Origin: Paraburkholderia sejongensis
GTDB taxonomy: Bacteria > Pseudomonadota > Gammaproteobacteria > Burkholderiales > Burkholderiaceae
Length of the DNA stretch: 64,000 nucleotides
Direction: 5' to 3'
Assembly: GCF_020880815.1 (NCBI RefSeq)
Contig: NZ_JAJITD010000003.1
Span: 124,001 to 188,000 of the forward strand
The notes below the pieces were generated by a model. That model saw nothing but the letters and a program-made list of their open reading frames with translations. It was not told the DNA's origin and made no database searches. Both the position numbers and the translations under genes were made by a program. Position 1 is the stretch's first letter. Each line of letters opens with the position of its first letter. This document shows positions 9,051-18,753 of this stretch, in pieces.

Positions 9051-10202
9051 ATGCAATTGAAGAAGACGGTCATCGCCACCGCTGTAGTCACGGGACTCAC
9101 CCTGGCCGGCGCGCAATGCGCGCTTGCTGCGAGCCCGGTCGATGTCAAGATCGGCTTTGCCGCGCCGCTCACCGGCGGCCAGGCACATTACGGCGCGGAT
9201 TTCCGCAGCGGCGTCCAGCTCGCCATCGAGGATATGAACGGCACGAATCCGGTCATCGGCGGCAAGCCCGTGCATTTCGTGCTCGACGCCCAGGACGATC
9301 AGGCCGATCCGCGCACCGGCACGACAGTCGCGCAAAAGCTGGTCGACGACGGCGTGGTCGCCGTGATCGGCCACTACAACTCCGGCACCAGCATTCCTGC
9401 CGCCCCGATCTACGCGAGAGCGGGCACCCCGCAGATCGCGATGGCCACGGCGCCGGGCTATACGCGGCTGGGCTTGCCGACCACGTTCCGTCTGCTGACT
9501 TCGGACACGCAGCTTGGCAGCGTGCTCGGCGACTACGCGGTGAAGGGGCTCAAGTTCAAGCGCCTCGCGATCGTCGACGACCGTACCGCGTACGGGCAGG
9601 GCGTGGCCGAAGAGTTCAGCAAGGCGGCGAAGGCGGCGGGCGCGTCGGTGGTCGCCGAGGAATACACGAACGACAAAGCCGTGGACTTCCGCGCGATTCT
9701 CACCAAGATCAAGCAGGCGAATGTCGACGCGGTGTTCTACGGCGGCGCCGATACGCAGGCTGCGCCGTTGCTCAAGCAGATGCGCTCGCTCGCGATCAAG
9801 GCGCCGCTGATCGGCCCCGACATGCTTCAGTCGGAGAACCTGATCAAGATCGCGGGCGAGGCGTCCGAAGGCACGCTGGCCGCGTCGGAGGGCAGCCCGC
9901 TCGCGCAGATGCCGGGCGGCAAGCCGTTCGCCGAGCGTTACGCGAAGCGCTTCAACCAGCCGGTGGAACTGTACGCACCGTATGCGTACGACGGCACGAT
10001 GGCCGTGTTCAACGCGATGAAGAAAGCGGACTCGACCGATCCGCATGTGTACCTGAGCGCGCTGAAGGCGACGAACATGAAGGGTGTCACGACGAGTGAG
10101 CTGTCCTACGATCAGTATGGTGATCTGAAGTATGGCGGCGTGACGGTCTACAAGGTCGTCAACGGCACGTGGAAGCCGCTGCAAACGGTGGGTACGAAGT
10201 AA
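9051..10202 (+). CDS. Branched-chain amino acid-type ABC transporter substrate-binding protein
   Basis: A 383-residue periplasmic binding protein of the LivK/Leu-Ile-Val family. It has a cleavable signal peptide (MQLKKTVIATAVVTGL to ALAAS), the family opening VKIGFAAPLTGGQAHYG, and GHYNSGTSIPAAPIY at the ligand cleft. It sits between the deaminase and epimerase genes of the hydroxyproline cluster, so hydroxyproline or a related imino acid is a reasonable ligand. That is inference, since the fold binds many amino acids. No permease or ATPase gene is adjacent. The ATG at 9051 follows a GAGGAG Shine-Dalgarno. Confidence 0.9.
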   Translation: MQLKKTVIATAVVTGLTLAGAQCALAASPVDVKIGFAAPLTGGQAHYGADFRSGVQLAIEDMNGTNPVIGGKPVHFVLDAQDDQADPRTGTTVAQKLVDDGVVAVIGHYNSGTSIPAAPIYARAGTPQIAMATAPGYTRLGLPTTFRLLTSDTQLGSVLGDYAVKGLKFKRLAIVDDRTAYGQGVAEEFSKAAKAAGASVVAEEYTNDKAVDFRAILTKIKQANVDAVFYGGADTQAAPLLKQMRSLAIKAPLIGPDMLQSENLIKIAGEASEGTLAASEGSPLAQMPGGKPFAERYAKRFNQPVELYAPYAYDGTMAVFNAMKKADSTDPHVYLSALKATNMKGVTTSELSYDQYGDLKYGGVTVYKVVNGTWKPLQTVGTK

Positions 10203-10289
10203 CGCATCTCAAGGCTCGGCGGTGCCGTCAGGCACTGCCCGCGCGTACCGCACAAAACGGCCTTGCGGCCGATGCCCAGGATTGTGGTC

Positions 10290-11249
10290 ATGAACTCCAT
10301 TACCGTTATCGACTCCCATACCGGCGGCGAGCCCACCCGGCTCATCGTTGAAGGCGGCCCCGAGCTGGGCCGCGGCCCGCTCGCGGAGCGGCTCGACATT
10401 TTTCGGCGCGATTTCGATCACGTGCGTGCCGGCGTGGTCAACGAACCGCGCGGCTCGGATGTGATGGTCGGCGCGCTGCTTTGCGAGCCGCACGATCCGA
10501 CCTGCTCGGCGGGCGTGATCTTCTTCAATAACGTCGGCTTTCTCGGCATGTGCGGGCATGGCACGATCGGCTTGATCGTTTCGCTCGCGCATATGGGCCG
10601 TATTGCGGCGGGGGTGCACCGGATCGAAACGCCCGTCGGGGTGGTCGAGGCCGAATTGCATGACGATCGCAGCGTCACCGTTCGCAACGTGCCCGCGTAT
10701 CGCTATCGCACGGCAGTGCCGCTGGACGTGCCGGGACTCGGCCTCGTGCATGGCGACATCGCGTGGGGCGGCAACTGGTTCTTCCTCGTCGCCGACCACG
10801 GCCAGGCGCTCGAATTCGCACACGTCGAATCGCTGACGAATACCGCATGGGCGATCCGCGCCGCGCTCGAAGCCAACGGCATTACCGGCGAAGGCGGCGC
10901 GCACATCGACCACATCGAATTGTTCGCGGATTCCGGCACGCCCGGCGTCGACAGCCGCAACTTCGTGCTCTGCCCCGGCAAGGCCTACGACCGCTCGCCG
11001 TGCGGCACGGGCACGAGCGCGAAGATCGCGTGCCTTGCCGCCGATGCGCATCTCGCGCCGGGCGCGAGCTGGCGGCAGGAAAGCATCATCGGCAGCATCT
11101 TCGAAGCGAGCTTCGAGCTTCACGAAGACGCGAGCGAATCGGACCGACGTTACGTGCGCCCGAGCATTCGCGGCACCGCGCACGTGAGCGCCGAAGCCAG
11201 GCTGATCTTCGCTGCGGACGATCCTTTCGCATGGGGCATTCGCGCGTGA
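10290..11249 (+). CDS. 4-hydroxyproline 2-epimerase (proline racemase family)
   Basis: A 319-residue member of the proline racemase family. The two catalytic cysteines are present: C88 in GMCGHGT and C238 in [10 protein letters not shown] Cys/Cys pair with this spacing is typical of bacterial 4-hydroxyproline epimerase and differs from the Cys/Thr pair of trans-3-hydroxyproline dehydratases. It converts trans-4-hydroxy-L-proline to the cis-D isomer for the dehydrogenase encoded next. ATG 10272 (MPRIVVMNS) is a possible longer start. Its stop overlaps the next GTG start. Confidence 0.92.
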   Translation: MNSITVIDSHTGGEPTRLIVEGGPELGRGPLAERLDIFRRDFDHVRAGVVNEPRGSDVMVGALLCEPHDPTCSAGVIFFNNVGFLGMCGHGTIGLIVSLAHMGRIAAGVHRIETPVGVVEAELHDDRSVTVRNVPAYRYRTAVPLDVPGLGLVHGDIAWGGNWFFLVADHGQALEFAHVESLTNTAWAIRAALEANGITGEGGAHIDHIELFADSGTPGVDSRNFVLCPGKAYDRSPCGTGTSAKIACLAADAHLAPGASWRQESIIGSIFEASFELHEDASESDRRYVRPSIRGTAHVSAEARLIFAADDPFAWGIRA

Positions 11250-12412
11250 TCCAGCCGCTTCGTTCGAGTCCCGACGTGATCGTGGTCGGCGCGGGCATCG
11301 TCGGCGGGGCATGCGCACATGAACTCGCGCGGCACGGCGCGGATGTGCTCGTGCTGGATCGCGCGGGCATCGGAGGCGGCGTGACTGCGGCTGGTATGGG
11401 CCATCTCGTGCTGATGGACGACTCGCCAGCGGAATTCGCGTTGTCTGCCTGGTCGCGCGATCTGTGGCTCGAACTCGCGCCGCGCCTGAGCGCGCGCGAG
11501 GCGTTCGTGCGTTGCGGCACGCTCTGGGTCGCCGCGGACGACGAGGAGTACGAGCTCGCGCAAACCCGGCAGCAGGCGCTGGCGCAAGCAGGCGTGGCCT
11601 GCTCGCTGCTCGACGCGCAACAGGTGCGCGAAGCCGAACCCGAACTGCGCGACGGCTTGCGCGGCGGCATGCTGCTTGCCGACGATGCGGTGGTGTACGC
11701 GCCCGCCGCTGCCGCCTGGTTGCTCGCGCAACCAGTGAAAGGCCGGCTGACGTGCCGGCTCGATGCTCAGGTTGCGCGAGTCGATCGCGAGGGCGTCGTG
11801 CTCGCCAATGGCGAAACGCTCGCGGCGGGCGCCGTGCTGCTGGCCAATGGCCTGCAAGCGACCGCTTTGCTGCCCGGCTTGCCGATCCAGGCAAAGAAAG
11901 GACACCTGCTGATCACCGATCGTTATCCGGGCACGATCCGCCATCAGATACTCGAACTCGGCTATATCAAGAGCGCCCACAACGCAAGCGGTACGTCGGT
12001 GGCGTTCAATGTGCAGCCGCGTCCAACCGGCCAGATCCTCATCGGCTCCTCGCGGCAATTCGACAGTGTCGATCCGGCTATCGAGCCGGAAATTCTTGCG
12101 CGCATGCTGCGTCGCGCCTGCGAGTATTTACCTGCATTGCCGATGCTCAACGCAATTCGCGCCTGGACCGGGTTTCGGCCGGCGACGAGCGACGGCTTGC
12201 CGTTGATCGGGCCAGCCGCGCCGTTCGCGGACGACACGTATCACCGTTCGACGTGGCTCGCGGCCGGTCATGAAGGCCTGGGCGTAACGACAGCACTCGC
12301 TACTGGCAAGCTGATCGCCGCGCAGATGCTGGAATTAGGCGATGTGCTGCCGATCGACGCGGCCCCTTACCAGCCCGCCCGCTTCGCACAGACGGGAGTC
12401 GCTCATGCATGA
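11246..12412 (+). CDS. FAD-dependent D-hydroxyproline dehydrogenase, DAO-family subunit
   Basis: About 388 residues of the D-amino acid oxidase/GlpO-like flavoprotein family. There is an N-terminal Rossmann FAD motif ([16 protein letters not shown]) and a C-terminal segment ([16 protein letters not shown]) contributing to the flavin site. Together with the following [2Fe-2S] and NAD(P)/FAD subunits it forms the heterotrimeric enzyme that oxidises cis-4-hydroxy-D-proline to the pyrroline. The GTG at 11246 overlaps the epimerase stop by four bases; ATG 11231 is the alternative. Genes 10290-13954 are all overlapping or nearly so, indicating one operon. Confidence 0.88.
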   Translation: MIQPLRSSPDVIVVGAGIVGGACAHELARHGADVLVLDRAGIGGGVTAAGMGHLVLMDDSPAEFALSAWSRDLWLELAPRLSAREAFVRCGTLWVAADDEEYELAQTRQQALAQAGVACSLLDAQQVREAEPELRDGLRGGMLLADDAVVYAPAAAAWLLAQPVKGRLTCRLDAQVARVDREGVVLANGETLAAGAVLLANGLQATALLPGLPIQAKKGHLLITDRYPGTIRHQILELGYIKSAHNASGTSVAFNVQPRPTGQILIGSSRQFDSVDPAIEPEILARMLRRACEYLPALPMLNAIRAWTGFRPATSDGLPLIGPAAPFADDTYHRSTWLAAGHEGLGVTTALATGKLIAAQMLELGDVLPIDAAPYQPARFAQTGVAHA

Positions 12413-12668
12413 CACTGTGACGATCAACGTGGATGGACGCGACGTGCAGATCGAGCGCGGCAGTTCGGTCGTCGCGGCGATCGCGCTGGCGACGGCCACA
12501 GCGGGCGTGGTCACGCGCGAGTCCGTCAGCGGCGCGCAACGCGGGCCGCTGTGCGGAATGGGCGTGTGTCAGGAATGCCGCGTGAGCATCGACGGCGTGC
12601 GCCATCGGCTTGCGTGTCAAACGCTCTGCGCCGAAGGGATGAACGTCAGGACAGCAAGGTCTGAATGA
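12405..12668 (+). CDS. (2Fe-2S)-binding subunit of D-hydroxyproline dehydrogenase
   Basis: An 87-residue ferredoxin-like protein resembling the small subunit of sarcosine/opine/D-hydroxyproline dehydrogenases. The plant-type [2Fe-2S] ligands are C50, C55, C58 and C71 (LCGMGVCQEC then LACQT). It carries electrons between the two flavoprotein subunits. It overlaps the upstream stop by 8 bases and the downstream start by 4, which fits stoichiometric synthesis. Confidence 0.9.
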   Translation: MHDTVTINVDGRDVQIERGSSVVAAIALATATAGVVTRESVSGAQRGPLCGMGVCQECRVSIDGVRHRLACQTLCAEGMNVRTARSE

Positions 12669-13954
12669 TGAATTTCGATATCCTGGTGATTGGTTCGGGA
12701 CCTGCGGGACTGCATGCCGCGAGCGTTGCTGCGCAAGCAGGCGCGACCGTCGGCATGGTCGACGATAACCCGCTGCCTGGCGGACAGATCTGGCGACAGG
12801 GTCCGCGCCATCGGCCGCAAGGGCGCGGGCGCGAGGCAATCGATGCGGTGGCTAACGCCGCCAACGTCACGCGCTTGCACGGCACGCGCGTCGTGCAGGC
12901 GCTTCGCTCACACGAATTGCTCGTCGAAGATGCGGCGCGCGGCTATACGGTCGGTTACCGCAAGATCATCATCACGACCGGCGCGCGCGAGCGTTTTCTG
13001 CCTTACCCGGGATGGACACTGCCGGGCGTGACAGGGGCGGGCGGTTTGCAGGCGCTCGTGAAGGGCGGCATGCCGGTGCGTGGCCAACGCATCGTGATTG
13101 CCGGGACCGGGCCGCTGTTATGGGCGGCGGCCGCGACCGCGCGCGAACAGGGCGCGCAGGTGGTGGCGATCGTCGAGCAGGCGCCAGTGCATAGCGTGCG
13201 GCGGTTCGCGCTGTCGCTCGTGCACACGCCCGCGAAACTCGCGCAAGCGGCGCGCATGCGCTTCGATCTGCGCGCGACGCCGTATCTGTGCGGCGCGCAT
13301 GTCAGCGCCGCGCACGGCGAGGGCAAGCTTACGCAGGTGACGGTGCAGCAGGGCTATAAGCAAATGCGGCAAATGCGGCAAACGCGGATCGACTGCGACA
13401 GGCTTGCCTGTGCCTACGGTCTGGTGCCAAACACGATGCTGGGCACGGCCCTCGGTTGCGATGTCGACGAAACCGACGGCGCGCTCGCCATCGTTGTCGA
13501 CGAACTGCAGGCAACCAGCCAGCCCGATATTTACGCGGCCGGTGAATGCACGGGTGTGGGCGGCATGGAACTGTCCGCCGTCGAAGGGCGCATCGCGGCG
13601 CTTGCGGCAGTGGGCAACGTCGCGCAGGCGCGCGCCCTCTTTGCGCAGCGCGAGCGTTATCGCCGTTTTGCGGCCCGGATGCACGCGGCCTTCGCGCTCG
13701 ATCCGCGATTGCGCGCACTCGCCGCGCCGGACACCGTGATCTGCCGCTGCGAAGACGTGCGCTTTGCCGACGCCGCGCAGCATCGCAGCTGGCGCGATGC
13801 CAAGTTGCACACCCGCTGCGGGATGGGGCCGTGCCAGGGCAAGATCTGCGGCGAAGCAGCGGCGTTCTGCCTGGGCTGGTCGCGCGATGGGCTGCGTCCG
13901 CCGTTCTCGCCTGCGCGTATCGGCACCTTGATGGAGGCCCAGCCTCCGGTTTGA
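12665..13954 (+). CDS. NAD(P)/FAD-dependent subunit of D-hydroxyproline dehydrogenase with BFD-like [2Fe-2S] domain
   Basis: A 429-residue flavoprotein. An N-terminal FAD Rossmann motif (VIGSGPAGLHAA) and a second dinucleotide fold around IAGTGPLLWAAA are followed by the GRIAALAA flavin-site motif. A C-terminal BFD-type iron-sulfur domain has four cysteines (CRCEDV and CGMGPCQGKIC). This is the usual layout of the large NAD(P)/FAD subunit of heterotrimeric sarcosine-oxidase-like dehydrogenases. Two consecutive ATGs (12665, 12668) overlap the preceding stop; either could start the protein. Confidence 0.87.
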   Translation: MMNFDILVIGSGPAGLHAASVAAQAGATVGMVDDNPLPGGQIWRQGPRHRPQGRGREAIDAVANAANVTRLHGTRVVQALRSHELLVEDAARGYTVGYRKIIITTGARERFLPYPGWTLPGVTGAGGLQALVKGGMPVRGQRIVIAGTGPLLWAAAATAREQGAQVVAIVEQAPVHSVRRFALSLVHTPAKLAQAARMRFDLRATPYLCGAHVSAAHGEGKLTQVTVQQGYKQMRQMRQTRIDCDRLACAYGLVPNTMLGTALGCDVDETDGALAIVVDELQATSQPDIYAAGECTGVGGMELSAVEGRIAALAAVGNVAQARALFAQRERYRRFAARMHAAFALDPRLRALAAPDTVICRCEDVRFADAAQHRSWRDAKLHTRCGMGPCQGKICGEAAAFCLGWSRDGLRPPFSPARIGTLMEAQPPV

Positions 13955-14173
13955 ACGACTCGACAGTGGGGGTGCACAAGTGCCGTCCGGATGATCCAGT
14001 TGATCCCTGACTGCGTCTGATTCGGAAAGGCAGAAAACGTGTGCCCGCGCAATCGCTCCTGACATGCAAAAACTTCACGGCGTGCGAAGTCGGGGTTTTG
14101 TCCGCCGCGTACCGCCTATCGGCCTATCGTTGAATCGTTTCGCGATGGGTCGATTCGTGATCGGGAGGATACG

Positions 14174-15565
14174 ATGACACACTGCAAAAATGGTTGGCTT
14201 AGCGCCTGCCGCGCGATTGCCGCGCTGACAGCGTTGCTCTTACTATCGGCTCTCACCGATGCAAAGCCTGTTCGAGACGCTCCAGTGCCCAACGTGGCTG
14301 TCGGGCAGTCCATTACATGCCAGCCCACGTCGACGTCCAAGCCGCCGCCGAAGCTTCCCCCTGGTTTTACCGAACACGTGTTGTTCGCGGGCTGCCTCAC
14401 GCAGCCAACCGCGATAAGCTTCAACGCACATAAGGACAGGGTTTTCGTCGCCGAAAAAGGGGGCAAGGTCTGGAATTGCGACTTGGCGCATCCTACCTGC
14501 ACGCTGTTCGCCGATCTCGGCAGCGAGGTTTGCAATGATGCCGACCGCGGACTTCTCGGACTTGCCGTCGATCCTCTGAATGACGGCAACATTTACGTGC
14601 TGTACACCACGCCCCCCGCAACAGGGCCATGCAGTCAGAACGTTGTTACCCGAGGCCAACTTTCGCTGCTGACTGCGTCCGGCGAAAAAAAGATTCTGCC
14701 TGCCGCGGCAGCCACCAGCCAGCCGTGGTGTTTCTACTACACGTCTCACAGCATCGGGGCCCTCGTCTTCGGAGCCGACAACAGAACGCTCTATGTGAGT
14801 GCCGGCGACGGCTCAAGCTTCGACCAGGTCGACTACGGCCAGCTCGACAACGCTTGCGGCGACGGTTCCGCTTTCCCGCAAGGGTCGTTCCGCAGTCAAG
14901 GCTCGTCGTCCTATGACGACGGGGTCATTCTCAAGGTGACGAACCCCGGCTCGGCAACCCAAAGCGTAGCGATCGTCACAAACGGTCTGCGCAACCCCTT
15001 CCGCTTCGCCAGGCTGCCCGGCGGGACGGACGATCTGTATATCGGCAATGTGGGCTGGAACCTCTGGGAGGCCATCGATCATTTCGCCGTTGCAGGGCAG
15101 AATTTTGGGTGGCCGTGCTTCGAGGGATGGGACCCCCGCAACAATTTCGCAGCGGCGCCTCAACCGGACTATCAGAGTACGGGCTACTGCGGGAGCGTTG
15201 GGGGTATCACGCCACCCTTTTTCGCCTACTCCCACACGAGTTACGTCACGGTCGAGGACAGCAGGGGGAAGACCTGCGGCGGCAAACCATCGGGCGGTGG
15301 GCCGGACCAGAATGGCAGCGTGATCTCAGCGGTCGGATTTACCGATGGCAGCAGCACAACCTATCCGCTGGAGTTCAGGAGCGCGCTGTACTTTGGCGAT
15401 GTTCTTCGGCAATGCATCTGGACCATGCAGCCACCGAACAACACGCCGCAGACTTTCGCAAGAGGTCTGCAGGGAGGGCCGGTCGATTTGAAATCCGGGC
15501 AGGATGGCGATCTGTTCTACGTAGATCTTGTTACCAGTACTGTCAGGCGATTTACGCATAAGTAG
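14174..15565 (+). CDS. Secreted PQQ-dependent sugar dehydrogenase (glucose/sorbosone dehydrogenase family)
   Basis: A 463-residue exported protein with a signal peptide (about 1-31). Its six-bladed propeller signatures match the soluble aldose sugar dehydrogenase family: QPTAISFNAHKDRVFVAEKGG, DRGLLGLAVDP, the LVFGADNRTLYVSAGDGS blade and GLRNPFRFARLPGG. These enzymes oxidise sugars in the periplasm with PQQ and calcium. A GGGAGG Shine-Dalgarno precedes the ATG. It stands alone, 220 bases after the hydroxyproline operon, with no PQQ biosynthesis gene in the window. Many family members are of uncertain substrate. Confidence 0.85.
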   Translation: MTHCKNGWLSACRAIAALTALLLLSALTDAKPVRDAPVPNVAVGQSITCQPTSTSKPPPKLPPGFTEHVLFAGCLTQPTAISFNAHKDRVFVAEKGGKVWNCDLAHPTCTLFADLGSEVCNDADRGLLGLAVDPLNDGNIYVLYTTPPATGPCSQNVVTRGQLSLLTASGEKKILPAAAATSQPWCFYYTSHSIGALVFGADNRTLYVSAGDGSSFDQVDYGQLDNACGDGSAFPQGSFRSQGSSSYDDGVILKVTNPGSATQSVAIVTNGLRNPFRFARLPGGTDDLYIGNVGWNLWEAIDHFAVAGQNFGWPCFEGWDPRNNFAAAPQPDYQSTGYCGSVGGITPPFFAYSHTSYVTVEDSRGKTCGGKPSGGGPDQNGSVISAVGFTDGSSTTYPLEFRSALYFGDVLRQCIWTMQPPNNTPQTFARGLQGGPVDLKSGQDGDLFYVDLVTSTVRRFTHK

Positions 15566-15755
15566 CACGCAAAGAACTACCTGTGAGTCAGCCTGCTTTG
15601 CCTTGCTGTGTGCCGCGCTGGTCCGGGCCCGGATGATGTCGACCGGGTCCGGTTTGCCGACACACGGTAACGAGTTCCGGCGTCGCGGCCGCGCGCAGCA
15701 GCGGTCGCCTGCACAGCGGTGAAGCCTTCCGGGGTCTTCGGTTCTCCGCAGGGAT

Positions 15756-16700
15756 TCAGCCGCCCAGTACCGAAGCACCTTTCTCGCAGTACTCCCGCAG
15801 CAAATGATGGGCGATGGCGAACGGCTTGGGCGCCGAGAGTTCGCGTTCGTGCGTTCCCGCGAGCATCGCCGCGACTTCGGCGCGGCAGAACCACCGCGCG
15901 TCTTCGAGCTCTACGGTGTCGACGACGATGTCCGTGTCGCTCGCTTGCGCGAAACAACCGATCATCAACGATGACGGAAACGGCCACGGCTGCGACGCGA
16001 AATAGGCAACCTGTCCACACGCCACACCAGCTTCCTCCATTGCTTCGCGGCGCACGGCGTCTTCAAAGGTCTCGCCCGGTTCGATGAAGCCGGCTAGCGC
16101 GGAGTACATTCCCGGCGCGAAATGTCGTTGGCGTCCCAGCAGGCAGCGTTCGCCATCTATCACCAGCATGATCACGACTGGATCCACGCGCGGAAAGTGG
16201 CGGGCGCCGCACGCGTCGCAAGTGCGTTGCCAGCCCGCCGCGGCGACGCGGCTGGCGGAGCCGCAGTTTGCGCAGAACGAGTGGCGATGGTGCCAGTCGA
16301 GCATCGACTTCGCTTCGCCGAGTACGCCGAGCAGCTGCGTTGCAACGAGGCCTTGCAATGCAATCGAGCGAAGCTCAATGCGCTCGATCACTGCCTCTGT
16401 CGAGAAGCTTTCCACTGCGAGGCCGGACGGAAAGCCCAGCGCGAAGCGTGCGCTGCCGTTTCTCTCTTCGCCCAGAAATACTTGATGGAGCGGCTCGCCG
16501 AGCGCAGTCGTTTCGTGCGCGAAGAACCAGGGATCGTGCTCGCTACCGTGCTTGAGGATCGGAATGTCGCCGTCGAAGACGAGAAATCGCGCGGCCGGAT
16601 CGCTGCGTAGGCGCTCGATAAACGCGCTGTCTTCACGCTTTTCGGAATGGCGTTCGAGCGGATTGGAGTTGAAGCCGATGGACGCGGAAGGATAGGGCAT
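15756..16700 (-). CDS. nudC: NADH pyrophosphatase (Nudix)
   Basis: About 314 residues. The zinc ribbon has four cysteines (CANCG and CDACG) and is followed by a complete Nudix box, GFIEPGETFEDAVRREAMEEAG. The NudC SQPWPFPSSLM motif is also present. The enzyme cleaves NADH/NAD to NMN and AMP and can remove NAD caps from RNA. The frame is open further upstream, but the ATG at 16700 (MPYPSASIGFN) begins the conserved NudC-like N-terminus. It is separated from the polyol operon by 176 bases and is probably an independent housekeeping gene. Confidence 0.92.
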   Translation of the reverse strand: MPYPSASIGFNSNPLERHSEKREDSAFIERLRSDPAARFLVFDGDIPILKHGSEHDPWFFAHETTALGEPLHQVFLGEERNGSARFALGFPSGLAVESFSTEAVIERIELRSIALQGLVATQLLGVLGEAKSMLDWHHRHSFCANCGSASRVAAAGWQRTCDACGARHFPRVDPVVIMLVIDGERCLLGRQRHFAPGMYSALAGFIEPGETFEDAVRREAMEEAGVACGQVAYFASQPWPFPSSLMIGCFAQASDTDIVVDTVELEDARWFCRAEVAAMLAGTHERELSAPKPFAIAHHLLREYCEKGASVLGG

Positions 16701-16876
16701 TACGTCATTCACAGATGAGCAGGAGGGGCTCGCAAGTATGACATGCGGTCGCGTTGCACGGGCATGGTGGCGCCGCATGCATGCATGCATGCCATGCCGA
16801 TCATTCGCGCGGGGATCCACTCGAGAACTCATGCGTCCCCGCGACCGGCGGCCGGCCCCCGGAAAGCTCCGCCAGC

Positions 16877-17911
16877 CTACTCCATCACGATCTGCACCTT
16901 GACGTCGGTCGGCTTGCCGCTCGCCGCTTCCTCGAATGCCTTGATGCCGTCCGCAAAGGCAAACGAGCGCGAGATGAACGGCTTGACGTCGATGCGTCCC
17001 GACGCGATCAACTGGATCGCGCGCGGAAAGATATTCGCGTAGCGGAACACGGACTCGACGCGCGCTTCCTTGATCTGCAGCGCGACGACGTCAACGGGCA
17101 CGGGACGCTGCGGCATGCCGACCAGCACGAGGCAGCCGCCAGGACAGAGCAGATCGACGATCCCGTCGAACGCCTTTTCGCTGCCGCTCGCTTCGAACAC
17201 GATGTTGGCGCCCCAAGCGTCGGTCACGCTTTTCACGACATCGCGTACCGACGTGTCGCGGATGTTCACGGCCGTGACGCCCGGCGTGCCGCCGATCAGT
17301 TCGAGTTTCTCGGGCACCATGTCGCAGACGATCACGCGGCTGCAACCGCCCGCGAGCGCCGCCAGCACGCACATCATGCCGATCGTGCCCGCGCCCATCA
17401 CGACGGCAACGTCGCCGGGCTTGATGGCTGCCTTTTTGGCCGCCTGAAGTCCGATCGACAGCGGCTCGACGATCGCGCCTTCGGCAAAGCTCACGTTGTC
17501 CGGCAGCTTGTAGGTGAACGCGGCGGGATGCACGACGAACGGCGCAAGGCAGCCGTGCACGGGCGGCGTGGCCCAGAAGCGCACTTTCGGATCGAGGTTG
17601 TAGTAGCCCTCGCGCGACGCACGCGACTCCATGTCGGGCACGCCGGGCTCCATGCAGACACGGTCGCCGGGTTTCAGATGCTGCACGTCGTCGCCGACCT
17701 GAACGACGGTGCCGGCCGCTTCATGACCGAGCACCATCGGTTCGTTGACGACGAAGGGTCCGATGCGGCCATGCTGATAGTAGTGAATGTCGCTGCCGCA
17801 AATGCCGACCGTATGAATACGGATGCGCACGTCGCGCGGGCCGACCGTCTGCGGCAGACTAAACGGCCGCAGGCTGATGCGTTGCGTGCCTTCGAGTACC
17901 AGTGCTTCCAT
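16877..17911 (-). CDS. Zinc-dependent polyol dehydrogenase (xylitol/sorbitol dehydrogenase type)
   Basis: A 344-residue medium-chain dehydrogenase. The catalytic zinc site reads [11 protein letters not shown] with GHEAAG and the EPLSIG glutamate; the NAD fold is [23 protein letters not shown] is typical of xylitol and sorbitol dehydrogenases. It is the last gene of a polyol operon with an L-xylulose-reductase-like SDR, a SorC regulator and an ABC transporter. Oxidation of xylitol to D-xylulose is therefore the leading proposal. The ATG at 17911 has an AAGGAACGGAG Shine-Dalgarno. The structural-zinc cysteines of other family members seem to be absent, as in sorbitol dehydrogenases. Confidence 0.88.
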   Translation of the reverse strand: MEALVLEGTQRISLRPFSLPQTVGPRDVRIRIHTVGICGSDIHYYQHGRIGPFVVNEPMVLGHEAAGTVVQVGDDVQHLKPGDRVCMEPGVPDMESRASREGYYNLDPKVRFWATPPVHGCLAPFVVHPAAFTYKLPDNVSFAEGAIVEPLSIGLQAAKKAAIKPGDVAVVMGAGTIGMMCVLAALAGGCSRVIVCDMVPEKLELIGGTPGVTAVNIRDTSVRDVVKSVTDAWGANIVFEASGSEKAFDGIVDLLCPGGCLVLVGMPQRPVPVDVVALQIKEARVESVFRYANIFPRAIQLIASGRIDVKPFISRSFAFADGIKAFEEAASGKPTDVKVQIVME

Positions 17912-17997
17912 CTCCGTTCCTTTGCAAAAGATGTTGGGCTGCCGAATCTGTATGGCTGCGCGAATGAGCGCACGATATGCCCGCGCGCCGCGCACGC

Positions 17998-18744
17998 TCA
18001 ACCCGCCTGGAAGCCGCCGTCCACGGCGAGGCTCACGCCGCTGACCATCGCGGCGTCGTCGCTGAGCAGATACGCGATCGTGCGCGCCGCTTCAAGCGGC
18101 TGCACAAAGCGGTTCAGCGGAATGCGCGCGAGCATCGGCGCAGATTTCGCGGGATCGTTCCACGCCTTGCTGGCCATCGGCGTCAGCGTGACCACCGGGT
18201 TGACGGTGTTCACGCGTATGCCGTGCGGCCCGAGTTCGACGGCCATCACGCGCGTGAGGCCGTCGAGCGCGGCCTTCGACGCGCAATAGGCCGCGTGCAG
18301 CGGCAAGCCGACCGTCGCCGACAGGCTCGACACGTTGACGATGGCGCCGCCCGCGCGCCGCGCGATCATGCTGCGCGCGCAGGCTTGCGCGACGATCATC
18401 GCGGCCTTCACGTTGACAGCCATGATCGCGTCGAAGGCTTCGATGCTCGTATTGACAAACGGCTGCAGCTCGACGATGCCCGCGCAATTGACAAGCAAGT
18501 CGACGGGCTGCGCGGCCTCGGCCGCGTTTTTCGTGGCGACAGGGTCCGCGAGATCCACACAGACCGTCTCGCAGCCGGTCTCTTCAGCGAGCGTTTGCAG
18601 ATCGGCGGCGGTGCGGCTCATCGCGACGACGCGCGCCCCGCGCTGTGCCAGCAGTTGCACGGTCGCGCGTCCGATGCCTTTGCCCGCGCCCGTGACGAGC
18701 GCGGTCTTGGCTTCGAATTCGCGGTTGCGGTCGGGCGTCGGCAT
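17998..18744 (-). CDS. SDR-family oxidoreductase resembling dicarbonyl/L-xylulose reductase
   Basis: A 248-residue classical short-chain dehydrogenase with the cofactor motif TGAGKGIG (18-25), an NCAG motif, the catalytic serine in IVNVSSLS and YCASK. Similarity to mammalian DCXR is visible by eye in [30 protein letters not shown] and the FLLSD-like/[12 protein letters not shown] ending. DCXR reduces L-xylulose to xylitol with NADPH. With the neighbouring xylitol-type dehydrogenase this would connect L-xylulose, xylitol and D-xylulose. The exact polyol is unproven. Confidence 0.87.
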   Translation of the reverse strand: MPTPDRNREFEAKTALVTGAGKGIGRATVQLLAQRGARVVAMSRTAADLQTLAEETGCETVCVDLADPVATKNAAEAAQPVDLLVNCAGIVELQPFVNTSIEAFDAIMAVNVKAAMIVAQACARSMIARRAGGAIVNVSSLSATVGLPLHAAYCASKAALDGLTRVMAVELGPHGIRVNTVNPVVTLTPMASKAWNDPAKSAPMLARIPLNRFVQPLEAARTIAYLLSDDAAMVSGVSLAVDGGFQAG

Positions 18745-18753
18745 CGCGGTTCC

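Noticed and set aside
10209..11894. 561-codon minus-strand frame across the epimerase gene
   Set aside because: It covers two well-assigned plus-strand genes and has shadow composition.
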